The notes under the pieces were generated by a model. The model searched no databases. It was not told the DNA's origin and saw only the letters and a program-made list of their open reading frames with translations. 41,932 bases of DNA from Halorubrum sp. Boch-26 (GTDB lineage Archaea; Halobacteriota; Halobacteria; Halobacteriales; Haloferacaceae), in contig NZ_JARANT010000014.1 of assembly GCF_029889805.1 (NCBI RefSeq), positions 1-41,932 of the forward strand, given 5' to 3'. This document shows positions 33,903-41,926 of this stretch, one piece after another; the stretch's first letter is position 1; each line of letters starts with the position of its first letter. Position numbers and translations under genes: made by a program.

Positions 33903-35327
33903 ATGTCACGAGACGAGCGATCCGACGACGAGACACGAACGGGAAGCGATCCCGACGACGACCGGACGCACCGCTCCGACGACAACCGAAGACGCCAGCA
34001 AAACGACAGCCGAACGCACTGTTCCGACGCCGGCCGCGCGCTGATCGCCGCTCGCGACGCCGATACCCGCCCGGACACGGACGAGATCCGCGGGCTCGCT
34101 CGCGCGGCGGGCTACGAGGTCGTCGACGAGGTGACCCAGCGGCGCCGCGAGGACCCGACGTACGGACTCGGACGCGGTAAGGCCGAGGACCTGATGCGCC
34201 GGGCGTCGACCGAGGACGTCGACGCCGTGGTCTACGACGGCGAACTCTCTCCGGGCCAGACGGCGTCGCTCTCGGACCTGCTCCCGGACGAGGTCGAACC
34301 GATCGACCGCACGCGGCTGGTCCTCGGCCTGTTCGCCGAGGGGGCCGGCTCCCGCGCCGCCGAGCTCCAGGTCGAACTCGCCCGCCTCCGGTACCTGAAG
34401 CCGCGGCTCCGGGAGCTCATCGCCCGGGACTACGCGACCGACCTCCGGTACCACAACGAGGACGACCGGCGGGTCCTCGACGCGGAACGCCGGATCGACG
34501 ATGTGAGACGCGCCCTCGACGACGTGACCGAGACCCGGAGCGAGCGCCGCGAGCAGCGCCGGCGGGAGGGGTTCGACGCGGTCGCGTTGGCCGGCTACAC
34601 CAACGCCGGCAAGTCGACGCTGCTCCGGCGGCTCGCCGCCGATATCGACGAGTCTGTCACCGCCGCCGACATCGACGAGTCCGTCACCGCCGCCGACCGC
34701 CTCTTCGAGACGCTCGACGTGACCACCCGGCGGGTGACTCTCGGGGGGCGGCGCGCGCTCGTCACCGACACCGTCGGGTTCGTGGACGCGCTCCCGCACC
34801 GAAGCGTCCGATCGTTCCGGGCGACGCTCGACGCGATCCGCGACGCCGACGTGGCCCTGCTCGTTATCGACGCCGACGACGATCCCGAGGCGGTCCGCGA
34901 CCGGGTCCGGACGACCCTCTCGGCGGTCGAAGAGACCGACGGTCCGGTGGTACCGGTGCTCAACAAGGCCGACCTGCTCGACGACCGCGGGCTGCGGGCC
35001 CGCCGCGAGGCGCTCGCGTCGGCGACGGACGACCTCGCCGCGGACGGACACGCCGTCGCCGACGCCCTCGCCGCGCCCGTCCACGCGAGCGCGCGCTCCG
35101 GCGAGGGAGTCGACGCGGTTCGAACCGCGGTCCGCGAGGCGTTACCGACCGCGGAGACGACGCTGCGACTGCCGAACTCGGGCGAGACGCAGTCGCTGCT
35201 GTCGTGGGCGTACGACCGCGGCGAGGTCCGCGAGGTCGACTACGGGCCGGACGGCGTGGCGGTCGACTTCGTCGGCCGCCCGTCCGTCGTCGCGGAGGCG
35301 GAGCGCCGGGCGACTGAGGTCAACTGA
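33903..35327 (+). CDS. hflX: GTPase HflX
   Basis: Ribosome-associated GTPase; bacterial HflX splits stalled or stressed ribosomes. The 474-residue protein has an N-terminal HflX domain (about 43-170: EVTQRR, YGLGRGKAEDL, YDGELSPGQ), a coiled-coil-like segment with RLRYLKPRLRELI and a long Arg/Glu helix (170-222), and the G domain: GYTNAGKST (231-239), DTVGF (289-293), NKAD (354-357) and SARSGEG (396-402). A 9-residue unit ADIDESVTA is exactly duplicated in the loop after G1 (246-263). The first 42 residues are hydrophilic and not conserved, so a later start is possible, but ATG at 33903 is the only good candidate. No TATA box lies close by; transcription probably begins far upstream at 33667. 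Confidence 0.9.
   Translation: MSRDERSDDETRTGSDPDDDRTHRSDDNRRRQQNDSRTHCSDAGRALIAARDADTRPDTDEIRGLARAAGYEVVDEVTQRRREDPTYGLGRGKAEDLMRRASTEDVDAVVYDGELSPGQTASLSDLLPDEVEPIDRTRLVLGLFAEGAGSRAAELQVELARLRYLKPRLRELIARDYATDLRYHNEDDRRVLDAERRIDDVRRALDDVTETRSERREQRRREGFDAVALAGYTNAGKSTLLRRLAADIDESVTAADIDESVTAADRLFETLDVTTRRVTLGGRRALVTDTVGFVDALPHRSVRSFRATLDAIRDADVALLVIDADDDPEAVRDRVRTTLSAVEETDGPVVPVLNKADLLDDRGLRARREALASATDDLAADGHAVADALAAPVHASARSGEGVDAVRTAVREALPTAETTLRLPNSGETQSLLSWAYDRGEVREVDYGPDGVAVDFVGRPSVVAEAERRATEVN
34638..34691 (+). repeat. 27-bp in-frame duplication inside hflX
   Basis: Two adjacent 27-base copies (34638-34664 and 34665-34691), differing at two third-codon positions, encode ADIDESVTA twice. 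The site is the loop between the P-loop helix and switch I. Confidence 0.9.
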
Positions 35328-35376
35328 GGCGCCGCGAGCGTCGGCGACCCGGTCCGTCCGTGGCCCCGTTCGGCCA

Positions 35377-35384
35377 CCCTTAAG
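35377..35384 (+). promoter_or_regulatory. TATA box of hisC
   Basis: CCCTTAAG, 25-32 bases before the ATG at 35409; leaderless spacing. Confidence 0.6.
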
Positions 35385-35408
35385 ACCGCCCGTCCCGGAC
35401 GAACGGGC

Positions 35409-36503
35409 ATGCACCCACGCGATCTCTCTGACCACTCTCAGTACGTTCCGGGCCGGGGCGTCGAGGAGGTCGCCCGCGACCGCGGGCTCGACCCCGACGA
35501 CCTCATCAAGCTCTCTTCGAACGAGAACCCGCACGGCCCGAGTCCCGCGGCCGTCGAGGCGATCCGCGAGCACGCCGACCGGGTCCACCAGTACCCGAAG
35601 TCGTCGCACACGGACCTCACCGCGAAGATCGCCGAGAAATGGGGCGTGGCGACCGAGCAGGTGTGGGTCTCGCCCGGCGCCGACGGCTCGATCGACTACC
35701 TCGCGCGGGCCGCGTTGGAGCCCGGCGACGAGGTTCTCGTGCCGAGCCCCGGCTTCGCTTACTACGGGATGTCGGCCCGATACCACCACGGCGGGGTGAC
35801 GGAGTACGCCCTCGACCCGGCCGACGGCTTCGCGCAGGACGCGGAGACGGTTCTGAGCGCCTACGGCGGCGAGCGGATCGTCTACGTCACCTCTCCGCAC
35901 AACCCCTCGGGGTCGACGATGCCGCTCGACGAGGTGAAGGCGATCGCGGACGCGACCGCGGAGGACACGCTCGTCGTCGTCGACGAGGCGTACGGCGAGT
36001 TCGCCGACGTCGACAGCGCGATCCCGCTGGTCGACGAGCGCGACGACGTGGCGGTGCTCCGCACGTTCTCGAAGGCGTACGGCCTCGCGGGGCTCCGTAT
36101 CGGGTACAGCGTCGTCCCGGAGGCGTGGGGCGAGGCGTACGCCCGGGTGAACACCCCGTTCGCGGCGAACGAGCTGGCGTGCCGGGCCGCGCTCGCGGCC
36201 CTCGACGACGAAGCGCACGTCACCGAGTCGGTCGAGACGGCGCAGTGGGCCCGCGAGTACATCGCAGACGAGCTCGACGCGCCCACGGTCGAGTCGGCCG
36301 GGAACTTCGTGCTCGCCGAGGTCGGCGACGCGGAGCGGGCCGCCGACGCGGCACAGGAGCGCGGCGTCATTATTCGGGACTGCACCTCGTTCGGCCTCCC
36401 GAACCACGTCCGGATCTCGACCGGGACCCGTGAGGAGACGCGGGAGGCGGTCGAGCGGCTCAACGAGACCCTCGCCGACCTCGGGCTCGGTGTTCGAGCG
36501 TGA
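35409..36503 (+). CDS. hisC: Histidinol-phosphate aminotransferase
   Basis: PLP enzyme of histidine biosynthesis that converts imidazole acetol phosphate and glutamate to histidinol phosphate. The 364-residue protein has the HisC features KLSSNENPHGPSP, YPKSSH, VSPGADGSIDYL, PSPGFAYY, VTSPHNPSGSTM, VVDEAYGEF, and the PLP lysine in RTFSKAYGLAGLRIGY, followed by RISTGTREE. In haloarchaea his genes are scattered, so a stand-alone hisC is normal. The stop overlaps the GTG start of the next gene. Confidence 0.9.
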   Translation: MHPRDLSDHSQYVPGRGVEEVARDRGLDPDDLIKLSSNENPHGPSPAAVEAIREHADRVHQYPKSSHTDLTAKIAEKWGVATEQVWVSPGADGSIDYLARAALEPGDEVLVPSPGFAYYGMSARYHHGGVTEYALDPADGFAQDAETVLSAYGGERIVYVTSPHNPSGSTMPLDEVKAIADATAEDTLVVVDEAYGEFADVDSAIPLVDERDDVAVLRTFSKAYGLAGLRIGYSVVPEAWGEAYARVNTPFAANELACRAALAALDDEAHVTESVETAQWAREYIADELDAPTVESAGNFVLAEVGDAERAADAAQERGVIIRDCTSFGLPNHVRISTGTREETREAVERLNETLADLGLGVRA

Positions 36504-37057
36504 GCGGGAGCGAGCGAGGCGAGGACGGCACCGGCGCCGACGGCGCCCCCGCCCGCGTCGCCGTCACCGGCACCCCGGGGACCGGGAAGTCGACCGCGAC
36601 GGACCTGCTCGCCGACGAGCACGACGTGATCCACCTCAACGACCGCATCAAGGGGGACGAGGACCTCTGGACCGAGCGCGACGCCGACCGCGACACCCTC
36701 GTCGCCGACCTCGACGCGGTCCGCGAGCACCTCGGCGAATGGTCCGGCGTGCTCGACTCGCACCTCGCTCACCGGTTCGACGTCGACCGCGTGGTCGTCC
36801 TGCGGTGTCACCCCGAAACGATCGAGACGCGGCTCAGCGAGCGCGGGGAGCCGGACGCGACCGCCGCGGAAAATGCAGAGAGCGAGGCCCTCGACGTGAT
36901 CCTCTCGGAGGCGATCGCCGAACACGGCGTCGAGAACGTCTACGAGATCGATACAACCGACCGCGACCCGGCCGCCGTGGCCGACGATATCCGGGAGGCG
37001 ATCGAGGGCGAGCGCGAGCCCAGCGCGGGGACCGTCGACTTCATCGATTATATATGA
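36500..37057 (+). CDS. Adenylate kinase of the AK6/Fap7 family
   Basis: A 185-residue NTP-binding protein: after an acidic N-terminus comes VAVTGTPGTGKSTATDLLAD (P-loop GTPGTGKST at 24-32), HLNDRI, then a lid-like helix and SGVLDSHLAHRF, VVVLRCHPETIETRLSERG, NVYEIDTTDRDP. This matches the archaeal adenylate kinase 6 family (Fap7-like), which has adenylate kinase/ATPase activity and acts in small-subunit ribosome maturation in eukaryotes. GTG at 36500 overlaps the hisC stop (GTGA), so it is co-transcribed with hisC. Confidence 0.88.
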   Translation: MSGSERGEDGTGADGAPARVAVTGTPGTGKSTATDLLADEHDVIHLNDRIKGDEDLWTERDADRDTLVADLDAVREHLGEWSGVLDSHLAHRFDVDRVVVLRCHPETIETRLSERGEPDATAAENAESEALDVILSEAIAEHGVENVYEIDTTDRDPAAVADDIREAIEGEREPSAGTVDFIDYI

Positions 37058-37083
37058 GCCCGCCGCGACGGTCGGATCGATAG

Positions 37084-37686
37084 ATGACCCTCGACCAGTA
37101 CCGCTCCGTGGCGGACCGCCTGCTCGGGCCGTGGGTCCGCGCGGCGGCGCGGCTCGGCCTCTCTCCCGATCAGGTGAGCGTCATCGCGTTCGGAGTCGCC
37201 GTCGCGGCCGCCGGCGCCTTCGCGGTCGGCGAGGCCGTCTTTTATTTCGCCGGAGCGGTCTGCGTCCTGCTCAACGGCTGGCTCGACCTCGTCGACGGCG
37301 CGCTCGCCCGCCACTTGGAAGTCTCCTCAGACGGCGGCGACCTCCTCGACCACGTCCTCGACCGCTACGCCGACATCGCGGTGATCGCCGGGTTCACGGT
37401 CGGGATCGAGGCGTACGCCCTCGGCTTCGCCGCGGTGACCGGCGTGCTGATGACCTCGTACATGGGCACTCAGATCCAGGCGGTCGGCATCGGCCGCGAG
37501 TACGGCGGCCTCCTCGGTCGCGCCGACCGGCTCGCGCTGATGGGGATCGTCGGCGTCGCCGCCGCGGCGTACGCCGCCCCGATCGTCGCCGGCCTGAACG
37601 TCGTCGGGCTCCTGCTCGCGCTGTTCGCGGCAGTCGGACACCTGACCGCGGTCCAGCGGTTCCTCGGCGCCTGGAGCGATTTATAA
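37084..37686 (+). CDS. CDP-alcohol phosphatidyltransferase family membrane enzyme
   Basis: Transfers a lipid-phosphate group from a CDP-activated archaeol to a polar alcohol, making a phospholipid head group such as archaetidylinositol phosphate or archaetidylglycerol phosphate. The full motif D-x2-D-G-x2-A-R-x8-G-x3-D-x3-D is present (D68 to D93: DLVDGALARHLEV onward to DHVLD). Six hydrophobic segments fill the 200 residues. The ATG at 37084 is 26 bases after the AK6 stop; a TTATATAT box inside the end of the AK6 gene (37047-37054) may give its own transcript. Head group cannot be assigned. Confidence 0.85.
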   Translation: MTLDQYRSVADRLLGPWVRAAARLGLSPDQVSVIAFGVAVAAAGAFAVGEAVFYFAGAVCVLLNGWLDLVDGALARHLEVSSDGGDLLDHVLDRYADIAVIAGFTVGIEAYALGFAAVTGVLMTSYMGTQIQAVGIGREYGGLLGRADRLALMGIVGVAAAAYAAPIVAGLNVVGLLLALFAAVGHLTAVQRFLGAWSDL

Positions 37687-37855
37687 GGGCTCGACCGGTA
37701 CGTCGCGACCGCCCGGTCCGCTCCGATCAGACGGTCCTCCCCTGTTACGTCTTGCCGGGTTCCGGCCGGTCATGGCCCGATCCGCGGGATACAGAGTCGC
37801 CCAATCGAGAGTCGGTGATCCGTCTTGACCCGGTTACACCGCGCGACGCTCGCGC

Positions 37856-39169
37856 TTACGATTCAATCGGCGTCGACACCGCACAGATGCCGCGTAGGTC
37901 ACCCTCATGGTCGTAGAACGGTGACTTGCGCGTCAGATTGATCTGGACTCCCTCGGGCGTTGGTATCTCCTCTTCTAACTCGATCGTTTCCTCCTTCTCG
38001 AGAACACGCTGGTCATCCATCTGTATCTGAGCGGCGACCTCGTCAGGGAAGAAGTCAAAATCGGTCCGACCAACGATATCCGTCTCGGGACCGATCCCGA
38101 GAAGCTCTCGGCACTCCTGATTCATGAGCTGGTAGCGTTCCTCCGTGTCCTTGATAAAAATCGCCGCTTCGACGGTTTCGAGGACCGCTTGTAACCGCTC
38201 GCTGGTTTCCCGAAGCGACTGTTCGCGCTCGTTCCGTTTCCGGTTTCGCAGTGCCCGGTGGATGATGTCGGCGACGTCGCTCGCGAAAGCGATCTGATCG
38301 TCGGTCCACTCGCGGGGCCCACCGACATGTTCGTGACACAGCACCCCGATACTCTCTCCCTCTGACCGGAGGGTAGCGTCCAGTACCGCGCCGATATCGT
38401 TGGCTTCCAGATAGTCCGTCAACTCGGTCGTGCGCGGGTCGTCGCGGGCGTCCGTCGCGTCGATCGCTCGGTGGGTTTGGAGCGCCTCGAAATACGCCGG
38501 ATGTTCCTGAGTCAGCAGCTGCATCCCGTCAGAATGGTTTCCGGTCGCCCGGACGTAATGATCGACGCAAGTGAGCACCGTCTCACCCGCATCGTCCTCG
38601 GCTAACCAGACGTTGACACGATGGACCTCCAAGACGTCCGCTGCGGTTTCCGTGATTCGGCGGACGGCGGTCTCGAAGTCGCCAGTCGTGACGGCCTCGT
38701 CCATCGACAGTTCGACGAGCGCCTCGCGGTAGCGCTCCTGGCGCTCCCGCGTGTGCTCAATTCGCTGGCTGGCACGCGCCTGCGCCACGCTATTCGAAAT
38801 CCGGTTGGCTAAAACCGTATACTGCCCCGTGCTACTCTCCTTCTGGAGGTAATCGGTCACTCCGGCGGAAATGGCTTCGCTGGCGATCTCCTCCGTACCT
38901 TTCCCGGTGTAGAGAATGAACGGGAGGTTCGGGTGGCGTTCGCGGACGGCTTTGAGAAAGTCGATCCCGTCCTGGCCGGGCATGTCGAAGTCCGAGACGA
39001 TACAGTCGTAGTCGCCGTCAGCGAGAAAATCGAGTCCGTCGCTCACACTCGTGGCCGTTTCGACGGCCAATCGGTCGTCCTCGCGTTCGAGACATTCGGC
39101 CGTAAGATCTGCGATAGCAGGCTCGTCATCCACATGAAGAACGTGAATGGACCCTGGCGCAGTGATCAT
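37856..39169 (-). CDS. Receiver-GAF-PAS protein without a kinase domain
   Basis: A 437-residue two-component-type protein. Receiver domain 1-130 is intact: HVDDEP acidic pair (D14, D15), phosphoacceptor D60 in VSDFDMPG, and K90 in YTGKGTEE. A GAF domain follows (about 146-310) and a PAS domain (about 320-435); then the protein ends directly after SPFYDHEGDLRGICAVSTP. Typical haloarchaeal relatives continue into HisKA and HATPase domains. The neighbouring downstream DNA does not contain the missing part. It could be a signal-transfer or anti-kinase protein, or a truncated hybrid kinase. ATG at 39169 is favoured over 39196 because the AT-rich promoter overlaps the longer start. Several AT-rich third codon positions suggest a different history from neighbours. 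Confidence 0.8.
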   Translation of the reverse strand: MITAPGSIHVLHVDDEPAIADLTAECLEREDDRLAVETATSVSDGLDFLADGDYDCIVSDFDMPGQDGIDFLKAVRERHPNLPFILYTGKGTEEIASEAISAGVTDYLQKESSTGQYTVLANRISNSVAQARASQRIEHTRERQERYREALVELSMDEAVTTGDFETAVRRITETAADVLEVHRVNVWLAEDDAGETVLTCVDHYVRATGNHSDGMQLLTQEHPAYFEALQTHRAIDATDARDDPRTTELTDYLEANDIGAVLDATLRSEGESIGVLCHEHVGGPREWTDDQIAFASDVADIIHRALRNRKRNEREQSLRETSERLQAVLETVEAAIFIKDTEERYQLMNQECRELLGIGPETDIVGRTDFDFFPDEVAAQIQMDDQRVLEKEETIELEEEIPTPEGVQINLTRKSPFYDHEGDLRGICAVSTPIES

Positions 39170-39196
39170 TATACTAATATATGTATAGTTAAACAA
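39170..39196 (-). promoter_or_regulatory. AT-rich promoter/operator of the receiver-GAF-PAS gene
   Basis: The most AT-rich stretch of this end of the window. Minus strand reads TTTAACTATAC then ATATATTAGTATA just before the ATG. TATAC (39170-39174) and GTATA (39183-39187) form an inverted repeat next to the start, operator-like. A 6-bp hairpin AAATGT/ACATTT lies beyond at 39197-39215. Confidence 0.5.
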
Positions 39197-39325
39197 AAAT
39201 GTGATGCCAACATTTGCGCGAACAGGGCGTTTGAGCCACGTTCTCGAGAGGACTTCGATTCTGCGAGCGGATCGATCGGAATCGGCGAGATGATAACGCC
39301 GCCTCTAAGAGAGTTTACAACCGGA

Positions 39326-40681
39326 TCACGGCCGCGTCGCTCGCGCGAACCACGTCTCCGGATTCTGTCGTTTGACGCGGAAGCTCGGGAGCGCGTCGGC
39401 GCCGATCAGGTCGAGTAGGAACCCCCGGACGGGCGCCGGGTCGCGGTCGCTCACGATGAAACACTCCTCGCCCGAGCCGAGCTCGCGGAACCGCTTCTCG
39501 ACGCGCTCTTTGCGCGTCTCCGGGTCGAGTCCGCGCAGGTCGACGGCGTCCGCCGGCGGGTCGATCGACCACACCGCCTCGTACCGCTCGTCGATCGCAG
39601 CGGCTAGCTCGGTCGCGTACTCGGGGAGCGCGTCGGCGCTCGGCGCCGGCGTCGACTGCAGCTCCGGGTCGAAGGGGAGCTCCGCGAGGACGGGTAACTC
39701 GAGCGCCTCGATCGGGTCGTCACCGCCGAACAGGTCGTGGGGCGTTCCGCACTCGTCGCAGACGAACTCGCCCATGTTCGAGACGACGCCGAGCACGGGC
39801 ACGTCGTTCTCCTCGAACAGCTCCAGCGCCCGGGCGGTGTCGGAGACGGCGGCGTGGAACGGCGTCGTGACGAGGACGACGCCGTCGACCGGGACCTCCT
39901 GCAGGGTCGTCAGCGTCACGTCCCCCGTTCCCGGTGGCATGTCGACGACGACGCTGTCCGGGTCGCTCCACGCGGTCGTCTCGAACAGGTCCGAGAGCGC
40001 GTCGTGGGCCATCGCGCCCCGCCACGCGAGCGGGCCGTCGTCAGAGAGCAGCGCCATGCTCATCACCTCCAGCCCGCCGGCGTCGACCGGGACCGGGTTG
40101 CCGTCGTCGTCGCTGTACACTGGGCCGCTCGCGCCGATCACCTCGGGGACGTTCGGGCCGTAGATGTCGGCGTCGAAGAGTCCGACAGCGGGGGTAGCCT
40201 GACTATCGCTGTTACCCGCCGCGAGCGCGCACGCCAGCGTCGTCGCGACCGTCGTCTTCCCGACGCCGCCCTTCGTGCTCGCGACCGCGATCACCCGGTC
40301 CGCGGTCTCTATCCCAGACGATCGCCCGTCGAGGTCCGGGCTCGGATCGGCCTGTTCGACGCGCGCGTTCGAGACGCCCCGCGCGTCAGAGACCGCCTGC
40401 ACCATGGCGGCCGACACCCGCTCGGCGGCGTCCCGCGGGAACTCCCGCAGGTCTGCGGTGATCGTCGCGGTGCCGTCGGCGACCACGACGTCCTCGATCA
40501 CCCCGGCCTCGAACACGCTGACGCCGGCGTCCGGGTCTCGGACCTTCCGGAGCGCGGCCTCCGCGGCGTCGGCGGGCGATTCCTGAGCGAGCGGTTCGTC
40601 GGTGTCGTCGGCGCCGTCGGCGTTGTCGGCGTTGTCGGCGCCGTCGGCGTCGTCGGCGGTATCAACGGTGGGATCTGTCAT
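39326..40681 (-). CDS. mrp: Mrp/NBP35-type Fe-S carrier ATPase fused to a DUF2249-like domain
   Basis: A 451-residue protein. After an Ala-Asp-Asn repeat (residues 8-28) comes a MIP18/DUF59-like domain (about 36-110: EAALRKVRDPDAGVSVFEAG). The P-loop ATPase has AVASTKGGVGKTT (deviant Walker A), FDADIYGPNVPEV, DMPPGTGD and the CxxC pair C308/C311 (VCDECGTPHDLFGG) used to carry an Fe-S cluster. After residue 375 a further domain begins DLRGLDPETRKERVEKRF, ending near PETWFARAT, which resembles DUF2249. Expected to load Fe-S or metal cofactors into target enzymes. ATG at 40681; the frame continues far upstream but as a shadow of the HEAT gene. Last gene of a three-gene operon. Confidence 0.85.
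   Translation of the reverse strand: MTDPTVDTADDADGADNADNADGADDTDEPLAQESPADAAEAALRKVRDPDAGVSVFEAGVIEDVVVADGTATITADLREFPRDAAERVSAAMVQAVSDARGVSNARVEQADPSPDLDGRSSGIETADRVIAVASTKGGVGKTTVATTLACALAAGNSDSQATPAVGLFDADIYGPNVPEVIGASGPVYSDDDGNPVPVDAGGLEVMSMALLSDDGPLAWRGAMAHDALSDLFETTAWSDPDSVVVDMPPGTGDVTLTTLQEVPVDGVVLVTTPFHAAVSDTARALELFEENDVPVLGVVSNMGEFVCDECGTPHDLFGGDDPIEALELPVLAELPFDPELQSTPAPSADALPEYATELAAAIDERYEAVWSIDPPADAVDLRGLDPETRKERVEKRFRELGSGEECFIVSDRDPAPVRGFLLDLIGADALPSFRVKRQNPETWFARATRP
40608..40660 (-). repeat. Short 9-bp repeats encoding an Ala-Asp/Asn N-terminal stretch
   Basis: On the plus strand, GTCGGCGTT, GTCGGCGCC and GTCGGCGTC units follow one another. They encode the low-complexity acidic N-terminus of the Mrp-type protein and are typical slippage-prone halophile linker DNA. 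Confidence 0.75.
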
Positions 40682-40751
40682 TGGTGTCGGTGTGGTTTGG
40701 ATCGGTGGGGTGTCGGCGCGGCTGCGATCGACGGCTCCGGACCCGAACGGG

Positions 40752-41588
40752 TCACAGGTCCGGCCGGCGGTTGAGCGTGCTCTCGCCGGGCAGGTCGGCG
40801 CTGTCGTTCTCGGTGCCGCCGCTGAACTGCCGCCGGAACTTCCCCGGGTCGGCGTCGAGCGCGCGGACGGCGGTGCTCCGGACGACCTTCGACTGCGTCT
40901 CGTCGTTCGCGACCGCGTCGAGGCGGGCCGCGGCGCGCTCGGCGTCGACGCCCGCGAGCAGGTGGACCGCCCACTCTCGAAGCCGCTCGCTGTCAGCGTG
41001 CGACAGCTCCAGCAGGACGGGGCACAGCGCCTCGCCGCGCAGCTTGAACAGCGAGACCATCGCGTTCCTAACGACCGCGTGGTGCTCGTCGTCGAGCGCC
41101 GCCTCGATCGTCGACGCGTACTCGCTCCGGCCGGTCCGGTCGAGCGCGACGACCGCCTCGGCGCGGACCCACGGGTCGGGATCGTCACACGCCGCGACCG
41201 CGGCCTCGCCGGCCCGTTCACCGCCGAGTTCACCGAGCGCCTCGACGGCGAACTGGCGCACGTCGGCGTCGTCGTCCGCGAGGCCGTGCTCGATCAGCGC
41301 GTCGACTGCGGCCTCGGTGGGCCGCCCCTCGCCGAGCGCCAGCGCGGCTCGTCGGCGCTCGACGGGGTCGCCGTCGACGAGGTCCGCGACCTTCTCGGCG
41401 GCGTCGGTCCCCCGGAGCGGCGCCGTGTCCGTCGCCTGAAGCTCTCGGGGGGTCGCGTCGCCGATCGTCACGTCGCGGCTCACCTCGATGTCTTCGAGCC
41501 CGTCGGGCTCCTCGCCGAACCCCGGGCTCTCCTCGGGGTGGACCCGGGGATCGGTGGGGCCGTCCGTCGCCTCGTCGGGGTCTCTCAT
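40752..41588 (-). CDS. HEAT-repeat protein
   Basis: A 278-residue protein with an acidic, disordered N-terminus (about 1-65) and then about six PBS-lyase-type HEAT repeats, for example DPVERRRAALALGEG, DADVRQFAVEALGELGG, DPWVRAEAVVALDRTG, HHAVVRNAMVSLFKL, SERLREWAVHLLAG and SKVVRSTAVRALD. Such repeats form scaffolds for protein binding. It overlaps the upstream membrane protein gene by 4 bases (ATGA) and lies 70 bases before the Mrp-type gene, so it may hold a target protein during cofactor insertion. That role is inference. Confidence 0.82.
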   Translation of the reverse strand: MRDPDEATDGPTDPRVHPEESPGFGEEPDGLEDIEVSRDVTIGDATPRELQATDTAPLRGTDAAEKVADLVDGDPVERRRAALALGEGRPTEAAVDALIEHGLADDDADVRQFAVEALGELGGERAGEAAVAACDDPDPWVRAEAVVALDRTGRSEYASTIEAALDDEHHAVVRNAMVSLFKLRGEALCPVLLELSHADSERLREWAVHLLAGVDAERAAARLDAVANDETQSKVVRSTAVRALDADPGKFRRQFSGGTENDSADLPGESTLNRRPDL

Positions 41589-41926
41589 CGGGCGCTCACC
41601 TCCCTCGAATCCGTCGAGTCTGGCGCGTTCCCCGCTGGCGCGCCGAACGGCTCGTCGGCATCGAGCGCCACGAGCGCGGCGCCGAGACAGACGGCGGTCG
41701 CGGCCCCCGGCGTCGCCGGGACGCCCGCGGCAAGCAGGAGGACCGCACCGATCGCGAGCCGCGCGTCACCGTCGCGGAGCCCGGCGACTGCGGCGGCGAC
41801 ACCGCCGAACGCCGCGGTCGCGACGAGCAGGGACGGGCTCCCGACGACGGCGAACCCGACGAGCAGCGCGCTCCCGGTGACGAACGGGGCGGCGGCGCTC
41901 GCGGCGACGCAGACTCTTGTCCACAT
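41585..41926 (-). CDS. Small Ala-rich membrane protein
   Basis: A 113-residue protein with three or four hydrophobic segments (VCVAASAAAPFVTGSALLVG, LLVATAAFGGVAAAVAG, LAIGAVLLLAAGVPATPG) and a polar C-terminal tail. Its stop overlaps the HEAT gene start. The start at 41926 is six bases from the window edge, so it may belong to a longer operon coming from outside. I do not recognise the family. Confidence 0.6.
   Translation of the reverse strand: MWTRVCVAASAAAPFVTGSALLVGFAVVGSPSLLVATAAFGGVAAAVAGLRDGDARLAIGAVLLLAAGVPATPGAATAVCLGAALVALDADEPFGAPAGNAPDSTDSREVSAR

Noticed and set aside
40682-41233. Longer Mrp-type protein starting inside the HEAT gene
   Set aside because: The added sequence is an out-of-frame reading of the HEAT gene and is Ser/Arg/Thr-rich; ATG 40681 gives a normal Mrp N-terminus.
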